Source of the DNA: DATBAT01 sp963824805
Lineage (GTDB): Bacteria > Acidobacteriota > Terriglobia > Terriglobales > Acidobacteriaceae
NCBI GenBank assembly: GCA_963824805.1
Contig: CAWGQZ010000082.1
Coordinates: 1 to 64,000 of the forward strand
Direction: 5' to 3'
DNA: 64,000 nucleotides
The position numbers and the translations under genes were made by a program. Positions within the stretch are counted from its first letter, which is position 1, and each line of letters begins with the position of its first letter. The notes beneath the pieces were generated by a model. That model ran no database searches and was not told the DNA's origin. It saw only the letters and a program-made list of their open reading frames with translations. Of this stretch, positions 25,604-35,155 are shown in pieces.

Positions 25604-27584
25604 GGGACCCCGCTGCGGCGCGCCATGAAGCCTCTTCCACGAAGCTGCTCTCCTGAGGGCGGCGCCCTTGCTCTTTGTGCTCCAGAGCAAAGCGGCCCAT
25701 GAAGTCCAACAGTTCGCGTGACATCTTGGACATCTGCTCCGCCGAGGCCGCCAGTTCGGTTGAGCCTGAGGTGGTCTGCTGCACCAACTCCCGCATGCGC
25801 TCCATGGCGCGGACTACCGCTTGCGCTCCCGAAGCCTGCTCCTCAACCGCGGAGTTGATCTCGTGAGTAATCTCATTGAGCCGGGTGGTCGCGCGCGCGA
25901 TTTGCGATGAGCCGTGGGACTGCTCGTTCGTCGCCGAGCCAATTTCCTGGGCAAACTTGTAGACTTCGGTGACCACGTTGGAAATCTTGCGCAGCGCCGA
26001 GTTGAGTTCTTGCCCGAGTTCCAGGCCTTCATTCACGATCCCGGTGCTCTGGTCCATGTTGGAGACAGCTTTGCGGGCTTCCTTCTGAATACTCTGGATA
26101 AGTTCGGAAATTTCCTTGGTGGATTGCGCCGACTTTTCGGCAAGCTTGCGAACTTCGTCGGCAACCACCGCGAAGCCGAGCCCGTGTTCCCCGGCCCGAG
26201 CCGCTTCAATCGCTGCATTCAGCGCCAGTAGATTGGTCTGCTCCGCCAGGTCGTCGATCACTTCAATAATCTTGCCGATGTCGTCCGCGCGCTGTCCGAG
26301 CACGTCGATGATTTGCCCCGAAGACCGGATCGTGTTGTTGATCTTGGTCAGACCTTCGGTGGCTTTCTCCATGGTGGAAATACCGCTGTGGACTTCCTCG
26401 CGAGAGCGGTTCGAAATATCGAGCAGGACCTTGGCGGTATCGGCCACACGCTGAATCGAAGCCACCATCTGATCGATAGAAGCCGAAGTCTCACTCACGC
26501 TCGAGGCCTGCGTCTGGGTGCTCTTCACCATGTTCTGCACGTTGACGCTCATTTCGTGCATGGTGCTGGTGACTTCGTCGATGGCAGAGGAAGTCTGCAG
26601 ACTGATTTTTGCAGATTCGTCCGAAGCCCCGGCAACCTGGTTGGAAGCGCTGGCTACCTGCGAGGCGGCGTCGCGGACGTTTCTCACCAGACTGCGCAGC
26701 CCATGGATCATGCGCGCGAAAGCGTTGCCCAGGGTGTCGTCTTTGGAACGCGGGCGCGCGTCCACCGTCAGATTTCCGCCGGCGATCTCCTCCGAGAGGG
26801 TTGCCATCTCCTTCAGGTAGTTGACCGTGGTGGAGAATGACCGGCCTAGTTCTCCGATTTCATCGTCGCGCTTAAAATCAATTTCGTGATTGAGGTCGCC
26901 TGCGGTGCCAATTTGATGGGTCACCACCATGAGGTTGTGCAGCGGTTGGCTGATCGATTTCGCCGAGCTGTAGGCAATCACCACGCCCAGACCAAGCGCG
27001 AGCAACGTGCTGAACAGCGCCACCACGATTGTTGCCGTAGCTGCAGTCTCGTCCGATTTCTTGCGCTCATCCAGGAGGCGATGATTTTCGCCGTCGGCCT
27101 GGTCGAGAAAATCAGTTGTGTTTTTCAGCCAGGACGAAGCATCCTTCTGCAGGTAGAAAATTTGCAGTTCGGCAACGGTTGCGTTGCCGCCGTCCACTTG
27201 CTTACGTTTGTCGACTAGCGGAGAGGCGAAGTCCTGCGCCCAGCTTTGTTCGCTCTGCTGCACTCGTAGCAAGGCGGAACGCTGCTGGTCGGAATTGCCC
27301 AACGCCATCGCATGGTGCAGTTCCTGTTCAAGTGCCTCGATCCCTTCACGCATGCGGTCTACCATGCGAGTGTCACCGCTGAGCAGATAGCTGCTCAGAT
27401 ACAAGCGGTTTTGCATCATCTGCGAGCGGATTTTGTCGGTGGACTCAGCCCGCTCTAGCGCCTGCGAGGCCGCGGCTTTTGCGCTGTGTTCGCGTCGGAC
27501 GGCGAGGTAGTTCACCAGAAACAACACCAGCACCATCGCCAACACTGCGCCGAAACTTATGTATAGTTTTTTAGCAATTGTCAT
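25596..27584 (-). CDS. Methyl-accepting chemotaxis protein, CHASE3-like sensor
   Basis: This 662-residue receptor starts at ATG 27584, with GGAGA just upstream. TM1 is about 8-28 and TM2 about 188-210. The periplasmic part between them is helical and includes LYLSSYLLSGDTRMVDRM, resembling CHASE3 sensor domains. A HAMP domain (about 211-263) and a second HAMP-like segment follow. The long signalling coiled coil has the invariant tip DLAEQTNLLALNAAIEAARAGE and FAVVADEVRKLAEKSA. It heads the operon cheW-cheR-cheA-cheB-cheY-cheX. The ligand is unknown. Its C-terminal SSFVEEASW does not match the classical CheR-binding pentapeptide. Confidence 0.94.
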   Translation of the reverse strand: MTIAKKLYISFGAVLAMVLVLFLVNYLAVRREHSAKAAASQALERAESTDKIRSQMMQNRLYLSSYLLSGDTRMVDRMREGIEALEQELHHAMALGNSDQQRSALLRVQQSEQSWAQDFASPLVDKRKQVDGGNATVAELQIFYLQKDASSWLKNTTDFLDQADGENHRLLDERKKSDETAATATIVVALFSTLLALGLGVVIAYSSAKSISQPLHNLMVVTHQIGTAGDLNHEIDFKRDDEIGELGRSFSTTVNYLKEMATLSEEIAGGNLTVDARPRSKDDTLGNAFARMIHGLRSLVRNVRDAASQVASASNQVAGASDESAKISLQTSSAIDEVTSTMHEMSVNVQNMVKSTQTQASSVSETSASIDQMVASIQRVADTAKVLLDISNRSREEVHSGISTMEKATEGLTKINNTIRSSGQIIDVLGQRADDIGKIIEVIDDLAEQTNLLALNAAIEAARAGEHGLGFAVVADEVRKLAEKSAQSTKEISELIQSIQKEARKAVSNMDQSTGIVNEGLELGQELNSALRKISNVVTEVYKFAQEIGSATNEQSHGSSQIARATTRLNEITHEINSAVEEQASGAQAVVRAMERMRELVQQTTSGSTELAASAEQMSKMSRELLDFMGRFALEHKEQGRRPQESSFVEEASWRAAAGSRG

Positions 27585-27946
27585 GCTGCTCTCCGCTATC
27601 GCGTCGCGTCCAAAGGGGCCTAAACCCTGAAAATTGCGGGTTTCTTGCCTCAAGGCACATTGCCGCGAAGTTCTGCCGGTTTATCGCAGCTGCCAAGCCC
27701 TTTGATAGTCCTGCTTGTGCCCTTACTATCGCAGTAACTTACTGGTTTAGAACAGGTTACTTTCGTTTCCGGGCGGATGCACGGCTCAATCCAGAGCCTT
27801 CGCGGGCCCAGAACTCTCGCCTTGAGACGAGGTCGAGTCTTTACATCGCACACGAATGCTGGTTTCACGACTTGGCACCTGCCTGGTAATTCACTTGACT
27901 CAAATTGAGATTTCCACTTTGTTTTTCTGTATATTCAGTTACTTAG
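27585..27946. other. Divergent intergenic region between the MCP operon and the GAF/PAS kinase operon
   Basis: No convincing gene lies in these 362 bases; short open frames here have no recognisable content. It must contain the MCP promoter (leftward) and the kinase promoter (rightward). The right end is AT-rich, with TATATT near 27931. A sigma-54-like site is noted separately at 27872-27887. Confidence 0.6.
27872..27887 (+). promoter_or_regulatory. Sigma-54-like promoter candidate
   Basis: TTGGCACCTGCCTGGT has a perfect -24 half (TGGCAC) and a -12 half with GT instead of GC at the right 10-base spacing. It lies about 75 bases before the kinase reading frame opens. The operon itself encodes an NtrC-type sigma-54 activator, which makes the site plausible. 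One of the two invariant dinucleotides is imperfect, so this is weak. Confidence 0.3.
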
Positions 27947-28252
27947 GGTGTCAGAACGGGGTTTCACGTCGACATAAGGACGCAGGCCGGCAAAACGACC
28001 GCAGATCGCCCCAACCCGCGCTCCGATGAGGCGTTCCAAAAGCTGCTCCTCCAGCTTTCGGCAGCCGCCGCAGAAGGCACGGCACCGGCGATACTGACCC
28101 GCCTGTTTTGCCACGCCAGTCGCGTCTTCTTCCACCTTCAGGGCACCTATATCTGGCAATACACACCGCACGGAGAGCTACAGGCCACCGAGGCGGATGG
28201 CCTGTTCGCGGACCGCTTCCGGGGATTTAGGCCAAAAACCGACGACCAGGTA

Positions 28253-31200
28253 GTGCTCGAGGCCATACGACGCCGCAAGACGGTGTACAAGAACTACCTC
28301 GATCCCGATCGGCCCCTTCTGATTCCCGAACTCCGTGGGCGCGCCCTCATGGCAGTGCCATTGGTAGTTGGTGGGGAGGCCACTGGAGCCGTGGTCTTCC
28401 TGCACACTGAGGTTTCGAATTTCTTTAATGACGATCTCGCGACTAAGGCGACAATTCTTACCGGCCAACTTGGCAGCCTTCTGGAAGCGAACCGGCTGAA
28501 GCAAACAGCGTCCCCGCCGGAAAGCCACGCCGCCGAATCCCTGGCCGAATCTGCTCGTTCCCTACAGACTGCCCCGGACGCAAACACGGTCATCCAGACC
28601 ATGGCGGAGCGCCTTAGGGTTTCGTTGCATGCCCGTGTGGTTAGCATTTTTGTTTCGCAGGGGTCTGGTTTCGCACTTCGCTCCGTGGCTGCCGAGACCG
28701 CGCAAGTGTCCGACCTCGCTCGCGCTCGTTACGACCGAAAGGGACTGCAGTTCGCTGGTGAGGTGGTTGCGCGCACTATTGCCGCGGCTGAGCCGATCAC
28801 TATCTCCATCGAGGCCGCTACCCATTCTCTCGGAGATCTGGTGCCGGCAGGCACCATGATCGCGTCGCCATTCCGAACTCCGACTATCCAGGGGGCGGCG
28901 CTGATCTATCCCCGAAAAGATGGCACTTTCACCAAGGAAGAAAGGTCTCTCGCCGGAGCAATCACGGGAGTCGGTGCAGTCGCGTTATGCAACGCGGAAC
29001 TCTATGCCACCGCCCGGGCGCAGACCCATGAAGTGCATCAGTTACTAACCATTGCTTCGCAGCTTAATTCCATCAGCGACCTCGATCAGTTCATGCAACA
29101 GTTTTGTCTGCATGCGGCCGACTTTCTCGGCTACAGCCGCGCCTGCATCGGACTGCTTGAGGGCGATGGAGTCTTCCACGCACGATGGAAAGCAGAACAG
29201 GGCGAAACTGGACGCCTGGACCTGGCTCTGAGAAACGGGCCAGTCAGCCAGACCCTGAGAAATCGCGAACCATTCTGGTCGGACGATCTAACCACGGTTG
29301 CGGGAGTGAACCAGGAACGCATAGCCAGTTTCAACCTGAAGCAACTGCTTGCGGTGCCGCTCTTAGATACGCAAAACAATGTCGTCGGCATGTTCGGAGT
29401 TCTCGACCGCCACGATCATGCCGGGGTCTCGCCGGAGGACATTCGCCGGGCCCGCGCGTTGGCCTCGCAGGCGTCCGTTGCCCTGGAAGTAGCGCGTAAC
29501 CTAAGTGATTCACAACGAAATCGATTGCGCGCAGAAGCTCTGATGAAGCTGGCGCTGGAGGTCGGTTCTCTACACTCGTTACGCGATTTCACTCAGACCT
29601 TCGCCAGCCGTGCCGCTGAGCTTACGGGAGCTTCGTCCTACGCGCTTGCGCTGCGCCAGGATTCCGGCTGGGACACCGCCGTTCTCCATGCGCCACTCGC
29701 CGTGGACGAGGCTGAGAATCCTCTCGTCAAACGCTTCGCGTCTGCCTTGGGGGAAGCGATAAACGGTCACTCCGAATTACTGCTTGCCGACAGCGCCGAG
29801 GAATTGATCGGACCATCTCTGGCGAGCGCGTTGGGCTGGGTGAACTGTGCCCTGCTGCGCCTGTCGACTGCATCGGGACAACTGGCCGCCGTGTTGTGTT
29901 TGGCAAACCTGCCCAAAGATCTCTCCGTCGACGATCAGCAATTTCTTCAGGCGATGGCTCAGCACGCCTCGATTGCGCTGGAAAACTCCCGCCTCTTTAC
30001 CCGCATGGATCACGCCAACCGTCACTGGACGGAGATCTTTGATGCCATCACCGATTTCATCGTGGCGCACGACGAGACCGGCCGCGTGTTGCGCATCAAT
30101 CGTTCTCTCGCCGACTTCATCGGTGTGCCGCCCCAGTCGCTCATCGGAGTGAACATGTCGGCCCTGCTTTCACTGGACGCGACCGCTCCGCTTGTCCTGT
30201 GTCCATTCTGCCGTACGGCAGGCGAGACTACCGACGAATACATTCATCCCGTGCTCGAGCGCACCTACCTGGTTTCTACATCTCGCGTGCCGGCCGATAC
30301 CGCCGATGGAGCCCAAACCATTCACGTGCTGAAAGATATTACTGACCGCCGTGAAGCCGAGCAGCGCTATCGCGAACTTTTCGGCAACATTCAGGAAGGA
30401 CTGTTTTTTTCAACCACCGATGGCCGCTTCATCGAAGTCAACGATGCACTGGTTCGCATGTTGGGGTACCCAGCTCGGGAAGAAGTCCTGCAGGCCGATA
30501 TCCGGAATCAAATTTATTTCTCTCCTGACGCTTATGAACTCTTCGCCACACAGATGCGGGAGCACGGCGTAGTCCGCAACCGCGAAGAAACTCTTCGGCG
30601 GAAGGATGGGTCTCCGGTCTACGTCTTGATCAATGCCTTTGCCGCCCGCGATCCTCAGGACCGGGTTCAGCAGTATCGTGGGCTCATGCTCGACATCAGC
30701 GGCTTGAAGACCTATCAGGCTGAGTTACAGCGCGAGCGCGATTTCTCCGGGAAGATCCTGAACAATACCCAAAGTCTGATTTTGGTGGTGGATCCCGCGG
30801 GCAACATCACCTACGCCAACCGCCGCTGGTTCGATCTTGGCTATCAACAAAAGCAATTGCTGAATGTCCCCATGGTCGATCTGGTCCCGGCAGCACGGCA
30901 ATCGGCACTGCTCGAGGCCTTCCAGATCACTCTGCAAGGACAGCAGGTGGATAATCTTGATCTGCCGGTAATGCGTGGAGACGGCCGTCAGGGACAGTTT
31001 TCGGTGAACCTCAGTCCCATGCGCGACGAGCAGGGCCACGTCGGAAGCGTGGTCGCTGTCATGACCGACATTACCGATTCCGCTACGCTGCAGGCCAAAT
31101 TGATGCACGCCGAGAAAATGGCAGCAGTCGGACAACTGGTCTCAGGCGTAGCCCATGAGGTGAACAATCCGCTGACTGCGATCCTCGGTTTCGCCGACTT

Positions 31201-31816
31201 GCTGATGGAGAGTCGCGACCTTCCAGAAAGCGCGCGAAAAGACATGCGCGTCATTCTCCAGGAGGCGCAACGCACCAAACAAATCGTTCAGAACCTGCTC
31301 AGCTTCGCCCGGCAGATGCCACAGCAGCGCCGCCCGGTACAGCTCAATACGATTCTGCGCCGCACCGTACAGTTGCGTGCCTACGACTTCCACAGTCACG
31401 GCGTCGAGGTAAATGAAGAATTCGATCAGGCGCTGCCCGAGGTGATCGGAGACTCGCAACAGTTGCAGCAGGTATTCCTCAACATCGTTAACAACGCCTA
31501 CGACGCCGTGCATGAAAACAGCCGCCCGCCGCGGATTGATATCGTCACCACGAATCAGGGCGGTTACGTGGAAGTCTGGTTCCGCGACAACGGTTATGGC
31601 ATCACCAATCCGGAAAAGATTTTTGATCCATTCTTCACCACCAAAGAAGTCGGTAAAGGGACGGGCCTGGGGCTGAGCATCTGTTACGGAATTGTGCGCG
31701 AACACGGTGGAGAAATTCTCTGCCACAACAATGAGAATAGCGAAGGCGCGACGTTCATTGTCCGTCTTCCCGTCGCAACAGAAACGGCCTCAGGGGCCGC
31801 CGCCGGAGTCAACTAG
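28253..31816 (+). CDS. Multi-GAF, multi-PAS sensor histidine kinase
   Basis: This is a cytosolic kinase of at least 1187 residues. Approximate order: GAF (to 70), GAF (80-255), GAF (256-425), GAF (430-590), three PAS domains (595-945), HisKA with VSGVAHEVNNPLTAILGF (His near 970), and HATPase_c with NAYDAV, FRDNGYGI, FDPFFTTKEVGKGTGLGLS. No transmembrane segment is seen, so the signals are intracellular small molecules, redox or light. The GTG at 28253 is the first legal start, but the same frame is open to 27947 and encodes the missing half of the first GAF domain (for example RLFCHASRVFFHLQG), so the true start is upstream and obscured, perhaps by an indel. Two response regulators follow. 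Confidence 0.9.
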   Translation: MLEAIRRRKTVYKNYLDPDRPLLIPELRGRALMAVPLVVGGEATGAVVFLHTEVSNFFNDDLATKATILTGQLGSLLEANRLKQTASPPESHAAESLAESARSLQTAPDANTVIQTMAERLRVSLHARVVSIFVSQGSGFALRSVAAETAQVSDLARARYDRKGLQFAGEVVARTIAAAEPITISIEAATHSLGDLVPAGTMIASPFRTPTIQGAALIYPRKDGTFTKEERSLAGAITGVGAVALCNAELYATARAQTHEVHQLLTIASQLNSISDLDQFMQQFCLHAADFLGYSRACIGLLEGDGVFHARWKAEQGETGRLDLALRNGPVSQTLRNREPFWSDDLTTVAGVNQERIASFNLKQLLAVPLLDTQNNVVGMFGVLDRHDHAGVSPEDIRRARALASQASVALEVARNLSDSQRNRLRAEALMKLALEVGSLHSLRDFTQTFASRAAELTGASSYALALRQDSGWDTAVLHAPLAVDEAENPLVKRFASALGEAINGHSELLLADSAEELIGPSLASALGWVNCALLRLSTASGQLAAVLCLANLPKDLSVDDQQFLQAMAQHASIALENSRLFTRMDHANRHWTEIFDAITDFIVAHDETGRVLRINRSLADFIGVPPQSLIGVNMSALLSLDATAPLVLCPFCRTAGETTDEYIHPVLERTYLVSTSRVPADTADGAQTIHVLKDITDRREAEQRYRELFGNIQEGLFFSTTDGRFIEVNDALVRMLGYPAREEVLQADIRNQIYFSPDAYELFATQMREHGVVRNREETLRRKDGSPVYVLINAFAARDPQDRVQQYRGLMLDISGLKTYQAELQRERDFSGKILNNTQSLILVVDPAGNITYANRRWFDLGYQQKQLLNVPMVDLVPAARQSALLEAFQITLQGQQVDNLDLPVMRGDGRQGQFSVNLSPMRDEQGHVGSVVAVMTDITDSATLQAKLMHAEKMAAVGQLVSGVAHEVNNPLTAILGFADLLMESRDLPESARKDMRVILQEAQRTKQIVQNLLSFARQMPQQRRPVQLNTILRRTVQLRAYDFHSHGVEVNEEFDQALPEVIGDSQQLQQVFLNIVNNAYDAVHENSRPPRIDIVTTNQGGYVEVWFRDNGYGITNPEKIFDPFFTTKEVGKGTGLGLSICYGIVREHGGEILCHNNENSEGATFIVRLPVATETASGAAAGVN

Positions 31817-31818
31817 TT

Positions 31819-32220
31819 ATGAGCATGCCCGCTATCAATCAGGAAATTCTGCCCGTGCTACTTATCGAGGACGAACCTGCCGTTATGGCATATGTCAAAG
31901 CCGCCCTTGAGCGCAACGGTTACTCGGTGGTGTGTGCCGAGTCCGGCGTTCAGGGTTTACAACTTCTCGAGTCCGGACAATTCGCGGGCATTGTCTCCGA
32001 CATGCGTACACCCGGAGGTGTCGACGGAGGTGATGTGCATGCCTGGATTTCGAACAACCGTCCTGAGCTGGCCTCCCGCCTGGTGTTTATTACCGGGGAT
32101 GTCGCTAACGAAGAAACCGTGGCCACGTTGCGCAAAACGGGCGCCCCCTGCGTGGAAAAGCCCTTTCGCGTGCAGCAATTCATTTCAGTGGTGGAGAAGA
32201 CTATGGGGAAGGCTCAATGA
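31819..32220 (+). CDS. Single-domain response regulator
   Basis: This 133-residue receiver domain has acidic residues in LLIEDEPAVMAYV, the phosphoacceptor Asp in GIVSDMRTPGG, Thr in FITGDV and Lys in CVEKPFR. It starts two bases after the kinase stop and overlaps the NtrC-type gene by four bases. It has no output domain. It may accept phosphate from the multi-GAF kinase and act as a relay, a sink or a protein-binding switch. Confidence 0.9.
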   Translation: MSMPAINQEILPVLLIEDEPAVMAYVKAALERNGYSVVCAESGVQGLQLLESGQFAGIVSDMRTPGGVDGGDVHAWISNNRPELASRLVFITGDVANEETVATLRKTGAPCVEKPFRVQQFISVVEKTMGKAQ

Positions 32221-33626
32221 GCGAAGACCTGCGCATTCGACTCTTAGTTGTCGACGATGAGGAAAGTATTCGCCGGCTGTGCGTAACCGTCGGCGAGTCG
32301 ATGGGCTTTGCCTGTTTCGAAGCGGCCAGTGGCGAAGCAGCCCTGACGCTGCTGGAAGAACAGCCAGTCCACATGGTGCTCACTGACCTGGTGATGCCCA
32401 TCATGTCGGGACTGGAATTCTTGGAAAGAGTAAAGAAGTTGCTGCCGCGGGCCGAAGTCGCGGTCATGACCGGCCATGGCTCCATTGAGACCGCGGTCCA
32501 GGCCATGAAGCTCGGTGCCTATGACTACATTAGCAAGCCCTTCTCTCCTCTGGAGGAGTTGCGTCTCTTTCTGCGCAGAATGGCCGACAAGGTCAAGCTG
32601 GTGGAAGAGAATCAGTTTCTGCGCGAGCGCGTTCACACTGAGACCGATCTTTACGGAATTGTCGGAGCCTCGGCAAAGATCCAGGATGTGCTGCGCATGA
32701 TCTCGCGCTTGAAAGACACCCGCACCCCGGTGCTGATCACCGGGGAAAGCGGGACCGGCAAGGAACTGGTGGCGCGGGCAATCCATTTCCGCGGTGCTTT
32801 CGCCAATCGCCCCTTCGTTGCGGTCGATTGTGGTTCGCTCGTGCCCACGTTGATTGAAAGTGAGCTTTTCGGGTACGAGAAGGGCGCATTCACCGGAGCA
32901 AACAGAACCAAGATGGGATTGTTCCAGGCGGCCAATGGCGGAGCCATTTTCCTTGATGAAATCGGCGAATTACCCCAGGAAATGCAAGCCAAGCTTCTGC
33001 GCGTTTTGCAGGAAAAGGAAGTTCGTCCAGTTGGCAGCAATCAGAAAATCAAGGTCGATGTGCGCGTGATCGCGGCCACCAACCGGGATCTCGAAACCGA
33101 ATACCGCAGAGGGACGTTCCGCAAAGATCTTTACTTCCGCCTCAATGTGGTTACAGTGCATTTGCCGTCATTGCGCGAACGGCGTTCCGACATCCCGATG
33201 CTGGTGCACTGGTTTCTCGATCGTCATGCCAAGGGGGATTCCATCCAGGTGACCAGCGCTGCCATGAAATGTTTGCTGCAGTATGACTGGCCGGGCAACG
33301 TGAGGGAGTTGGAGAACTGCATCGAGCGCGCCGTCGCTTTGGGCGACCGCCGGTTCTTTGACCTCAACGATCTTCCACAGTCTATTTCATCCGCATCGCC
33401 GGGGTTGTTGGCCACAGAGCCGGAAATCTCCGCGCCTTCGGCCAACTCGAACGACCTCGAGGACATTGAGCGTGCCACCATTCAGCGCGTCTTCGAGCAG
33501 GTGAATGGCGACAAAGTTCGCGCCGGCAAAATGCTGGGCATCAGCCGCGCCACGCTCTATCGCAAGCTGAAGCGTTACAACATCGGCGGACGCTCCGACC
33601 TCTCCAGCCCTCAGACCTTGCAGTAG
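32217..33626 (+). CDS. NtrC-family sigma-54-dependent response regulator
   Basis: This 469-residue activator has an N-terminal receiver (Asp in MVLTDLVMPIMSG, Lys in YISKPFSP). The central AAA+ domain (about 145-375) has Walker A GESGTGKELVARAIH, the sigma-54 contact loop GAFTGA, Walker B GGAIFLDEIGEL and the DWPGNVRELEN sensor II region. A C-terminal Fis-type helix-turn-helix (LGISRATLYRKLKRY) completes it. It remodels RNA polymerase-sigma-54 to open promoters and is presumably controlled by the upstream kinase. No rpoN is in the window. Confidence 0.96.
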   Translation: MSEDLRIRLLVVDDEESIRRLCVTVGESMGFACFEAASGEAALTLLEEQPVHMVLTDLVMPIMSGLEFLERVKKLLPRAEVAVMTGHGSIETAVQAMKLGAYDYISKPFSPLEELRLFLRRMADKVKLVEENQFLRERVHTETDLYGIVGASAKIQDVLRMISRLKDTRTPVLITGESGTGKELVARAIHFRGAFANRPFVAVDCGSLVPTLIESELFGYEKGAFTGANRTKMGLFQAANGGAIFLDEIGELPQEMQAKLLRVLQEKEVRPVGSNQKIKVDVRVIAATNRDLETEYRRGTFRKDLYFRLNVVTVHLPSLRERRSDIPMLVHWFLDRHAKGDSIQVTSAAMKCLLQYDWPGNVRELENCIERAVALGDRRFFDLNDLPQSISSASPGLLATEPEISAPSANSNDLEDIERATIQRVFEQVNGDKVRAGKMLGISRATLYRKLKRYNIGGRSDLSSPQTLQ

Positions 33627-33637
33627 CAGTGACCTAG

Positions 33638-35050
33638 ATGGCGAGCCTCGGATCAGGCTTGGTATCTCAAAGCGAGAGACATCGCTTGCAACAAGACTTT
33701 GATGTGTTGATCCTGGGCGCTGGCGCTGCCGGCCTGATGTGCGCGATCGAGGCTGGCAAACGCGGGCGTCGAGTGGCCGTGCTTGAACACGCCGAGCAGG
33801 CAGGTAAGAAGATCCTTATCTCCGGCGGCGGCCGGTGTAACTTTACCCACACCGAATGTCGTCCGGAAAATTTCATCTCCGCGAACCCTCATTTTGCCAA
33901 GTCAGCCCTGGCTCGCTATACCCCGCAGGATTTCGTCGCTTTGGTTGAGAAGCACAAAATCCCATACCATGAGAAAACTCGTGGGCAGTTGTTCTGCGAT
34001 AACTCAGCCCGCGATATTTTGCAGATGCTGGAAAGTGAGTGCAATGCCGTAGCGGCGAGAATCGTTCCGCGAGTGCATATCCACGAAGTATCGAGGACAA
34101 CGGAATTTGTGGTTCGCGTTACGCTTCGAGGTGAGACGCAGGAATTCCATTCCCCAGTTCTTGTAGTTGCCACCGGGGGACTGTCCATCCCCAAAATAGG
34201 CGCGACCGCGTTCGGTTATGACTTAGCGCGGCAGTTTGGTTTACGAATTCGCGAGCCACGTCCCGCGCTGGTTCCATTCGTGTTTAGTCCGGAAGATTCC
34301 AAAAACTATGCGGAACTCGCAGGAGTTTCTGCCGAAGTCGCAGTCTCTACCGACGGCCAAGAGTTCCGCGACAAGATGTTGTTCACCCATCGCGGGCTGA
34401 GCGGTCCCGCGATCCTCCAAATATCTTCGTATTGGAAAAATGACGAAGCCATCTCGATCGATCTGGCGCCCGAGCGGGAGCCGACCAGCCTGTTTCGTGA
34501 TCCGAAAATTCCGCGCACCTTGGGCTCCCTGGAAACTTCATTCCATGAATTCCTTCCGGCGCGGCTCGCGGATCGCTGGCTGCGATTTCACTCGCCGGTT
34601 TCCTGGACGAACCTAGGTCTCACCGAATTTGACCGGCAGGTTCACGCCTGGTCAGTTATTCCAGCGGGCACCGAGGGATATGCGAAGGCAGAGGTCACGG
34701 CTGGAGGCGTCGATACCGACGAACTTTCGGCGAAGACCATGGAAAGCCTCAAGGTGCCGGGGTTGTTTTTTATCGGCGAAGTGGTGGATGTAACCGGGCA
34801 ACTTGGCGGTTTCAACTTTCAGTGGGCCTGGTCCTCTGGCGCGGCCGCAGGGCGCTCCTTCCAAATTCCTAATCCTTGCGATCTGAGCTCCGTCGAGAGT
34901 TCAAAATCGGGAACAACTCAGAATGAGATTTTGGAATCCCTGTTTGCGTCGTCCACTACAGTGTCTACAATTTTTCCTGGACGGACGAAAAGAATGTTTA
35001 CGAGAATTGCTCAGGTTAAAATGAAAAAGCGGTTGAAGCTGATACACTAA
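33638..35050 (+). CDS. BaiN/HI0933-like flavoprotein, NAD(P)/FAD-dependent oxidoreductase
   Basis: The main body (to about residue 415) matches the HI0933/BaiN family. It has a Rossmann FAD site (VLILGAGAAGLMCAIEAGKRG), the signature KKILISGGGRCNFTH, TGGLSIPKIGATAFGYDLA, FTHRGLSGPAILQISSYW, and the closing FAD motif FIGEVVDVTGQLGGFNFQWAWSSG. The physiological substrate is unclear for most members; BaiN itself acts in bile-acid dehydroxylation, which is not implied here. About 55 extra C-terminal residues (Ser/Thr-rich then basic) are not part of the family and may be untranslated or lineage-specific. Confidence 0.85.
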   Translation: MASLGSGLVSQSERHRLQQDFDVLILGAGAAGLMCAIEAGKRGRRVAVLEHAEQAGKKILISGGGRCNFTHTECRPENFISANPHFAKSALARYTPQDFVALVEKHKIPYHEKTRGQLFCDNSARDILQMLESECNAVAARIVPRVHIHEVSRTTEFVVRVTLRGETQEFHSPVLVVATGGLSIPKIGATAFGYDLARQFGLRIREPRPALVPFVFSPEDSKNYAELAGVSAEVAVSTDGQEFRDKMLFTHRGLSGPAILQISSYWKNDEAISIDLAPEREPTSLFRDPKIPRTLGSLETSFHEFLPARLADRWLRFHSPVSWTNLGLTEFDRQVHAWSVIPAGTEGYAKAEVTAGGVDTDELSAKTMESLKVPGLFFIGEVVDVTGQLGGFNFQWAWSSGAAAGRSFQIPNPCDLSSVESSKSGTTQNEILESLFASSTTVSTIFPGRTKRMFTRIAQVKMKKRLKLIH

Positions 35051-35155
35051 CCAGTTTTGTTGTTGTTCGTAGCCACTGCTGTCCATGCCGATCATTGGCA
35101 GCGCCGCATGAACCCGGGCTGTAAGCGTAGCGCCCGCTGCACCTGAAAGCGATCG

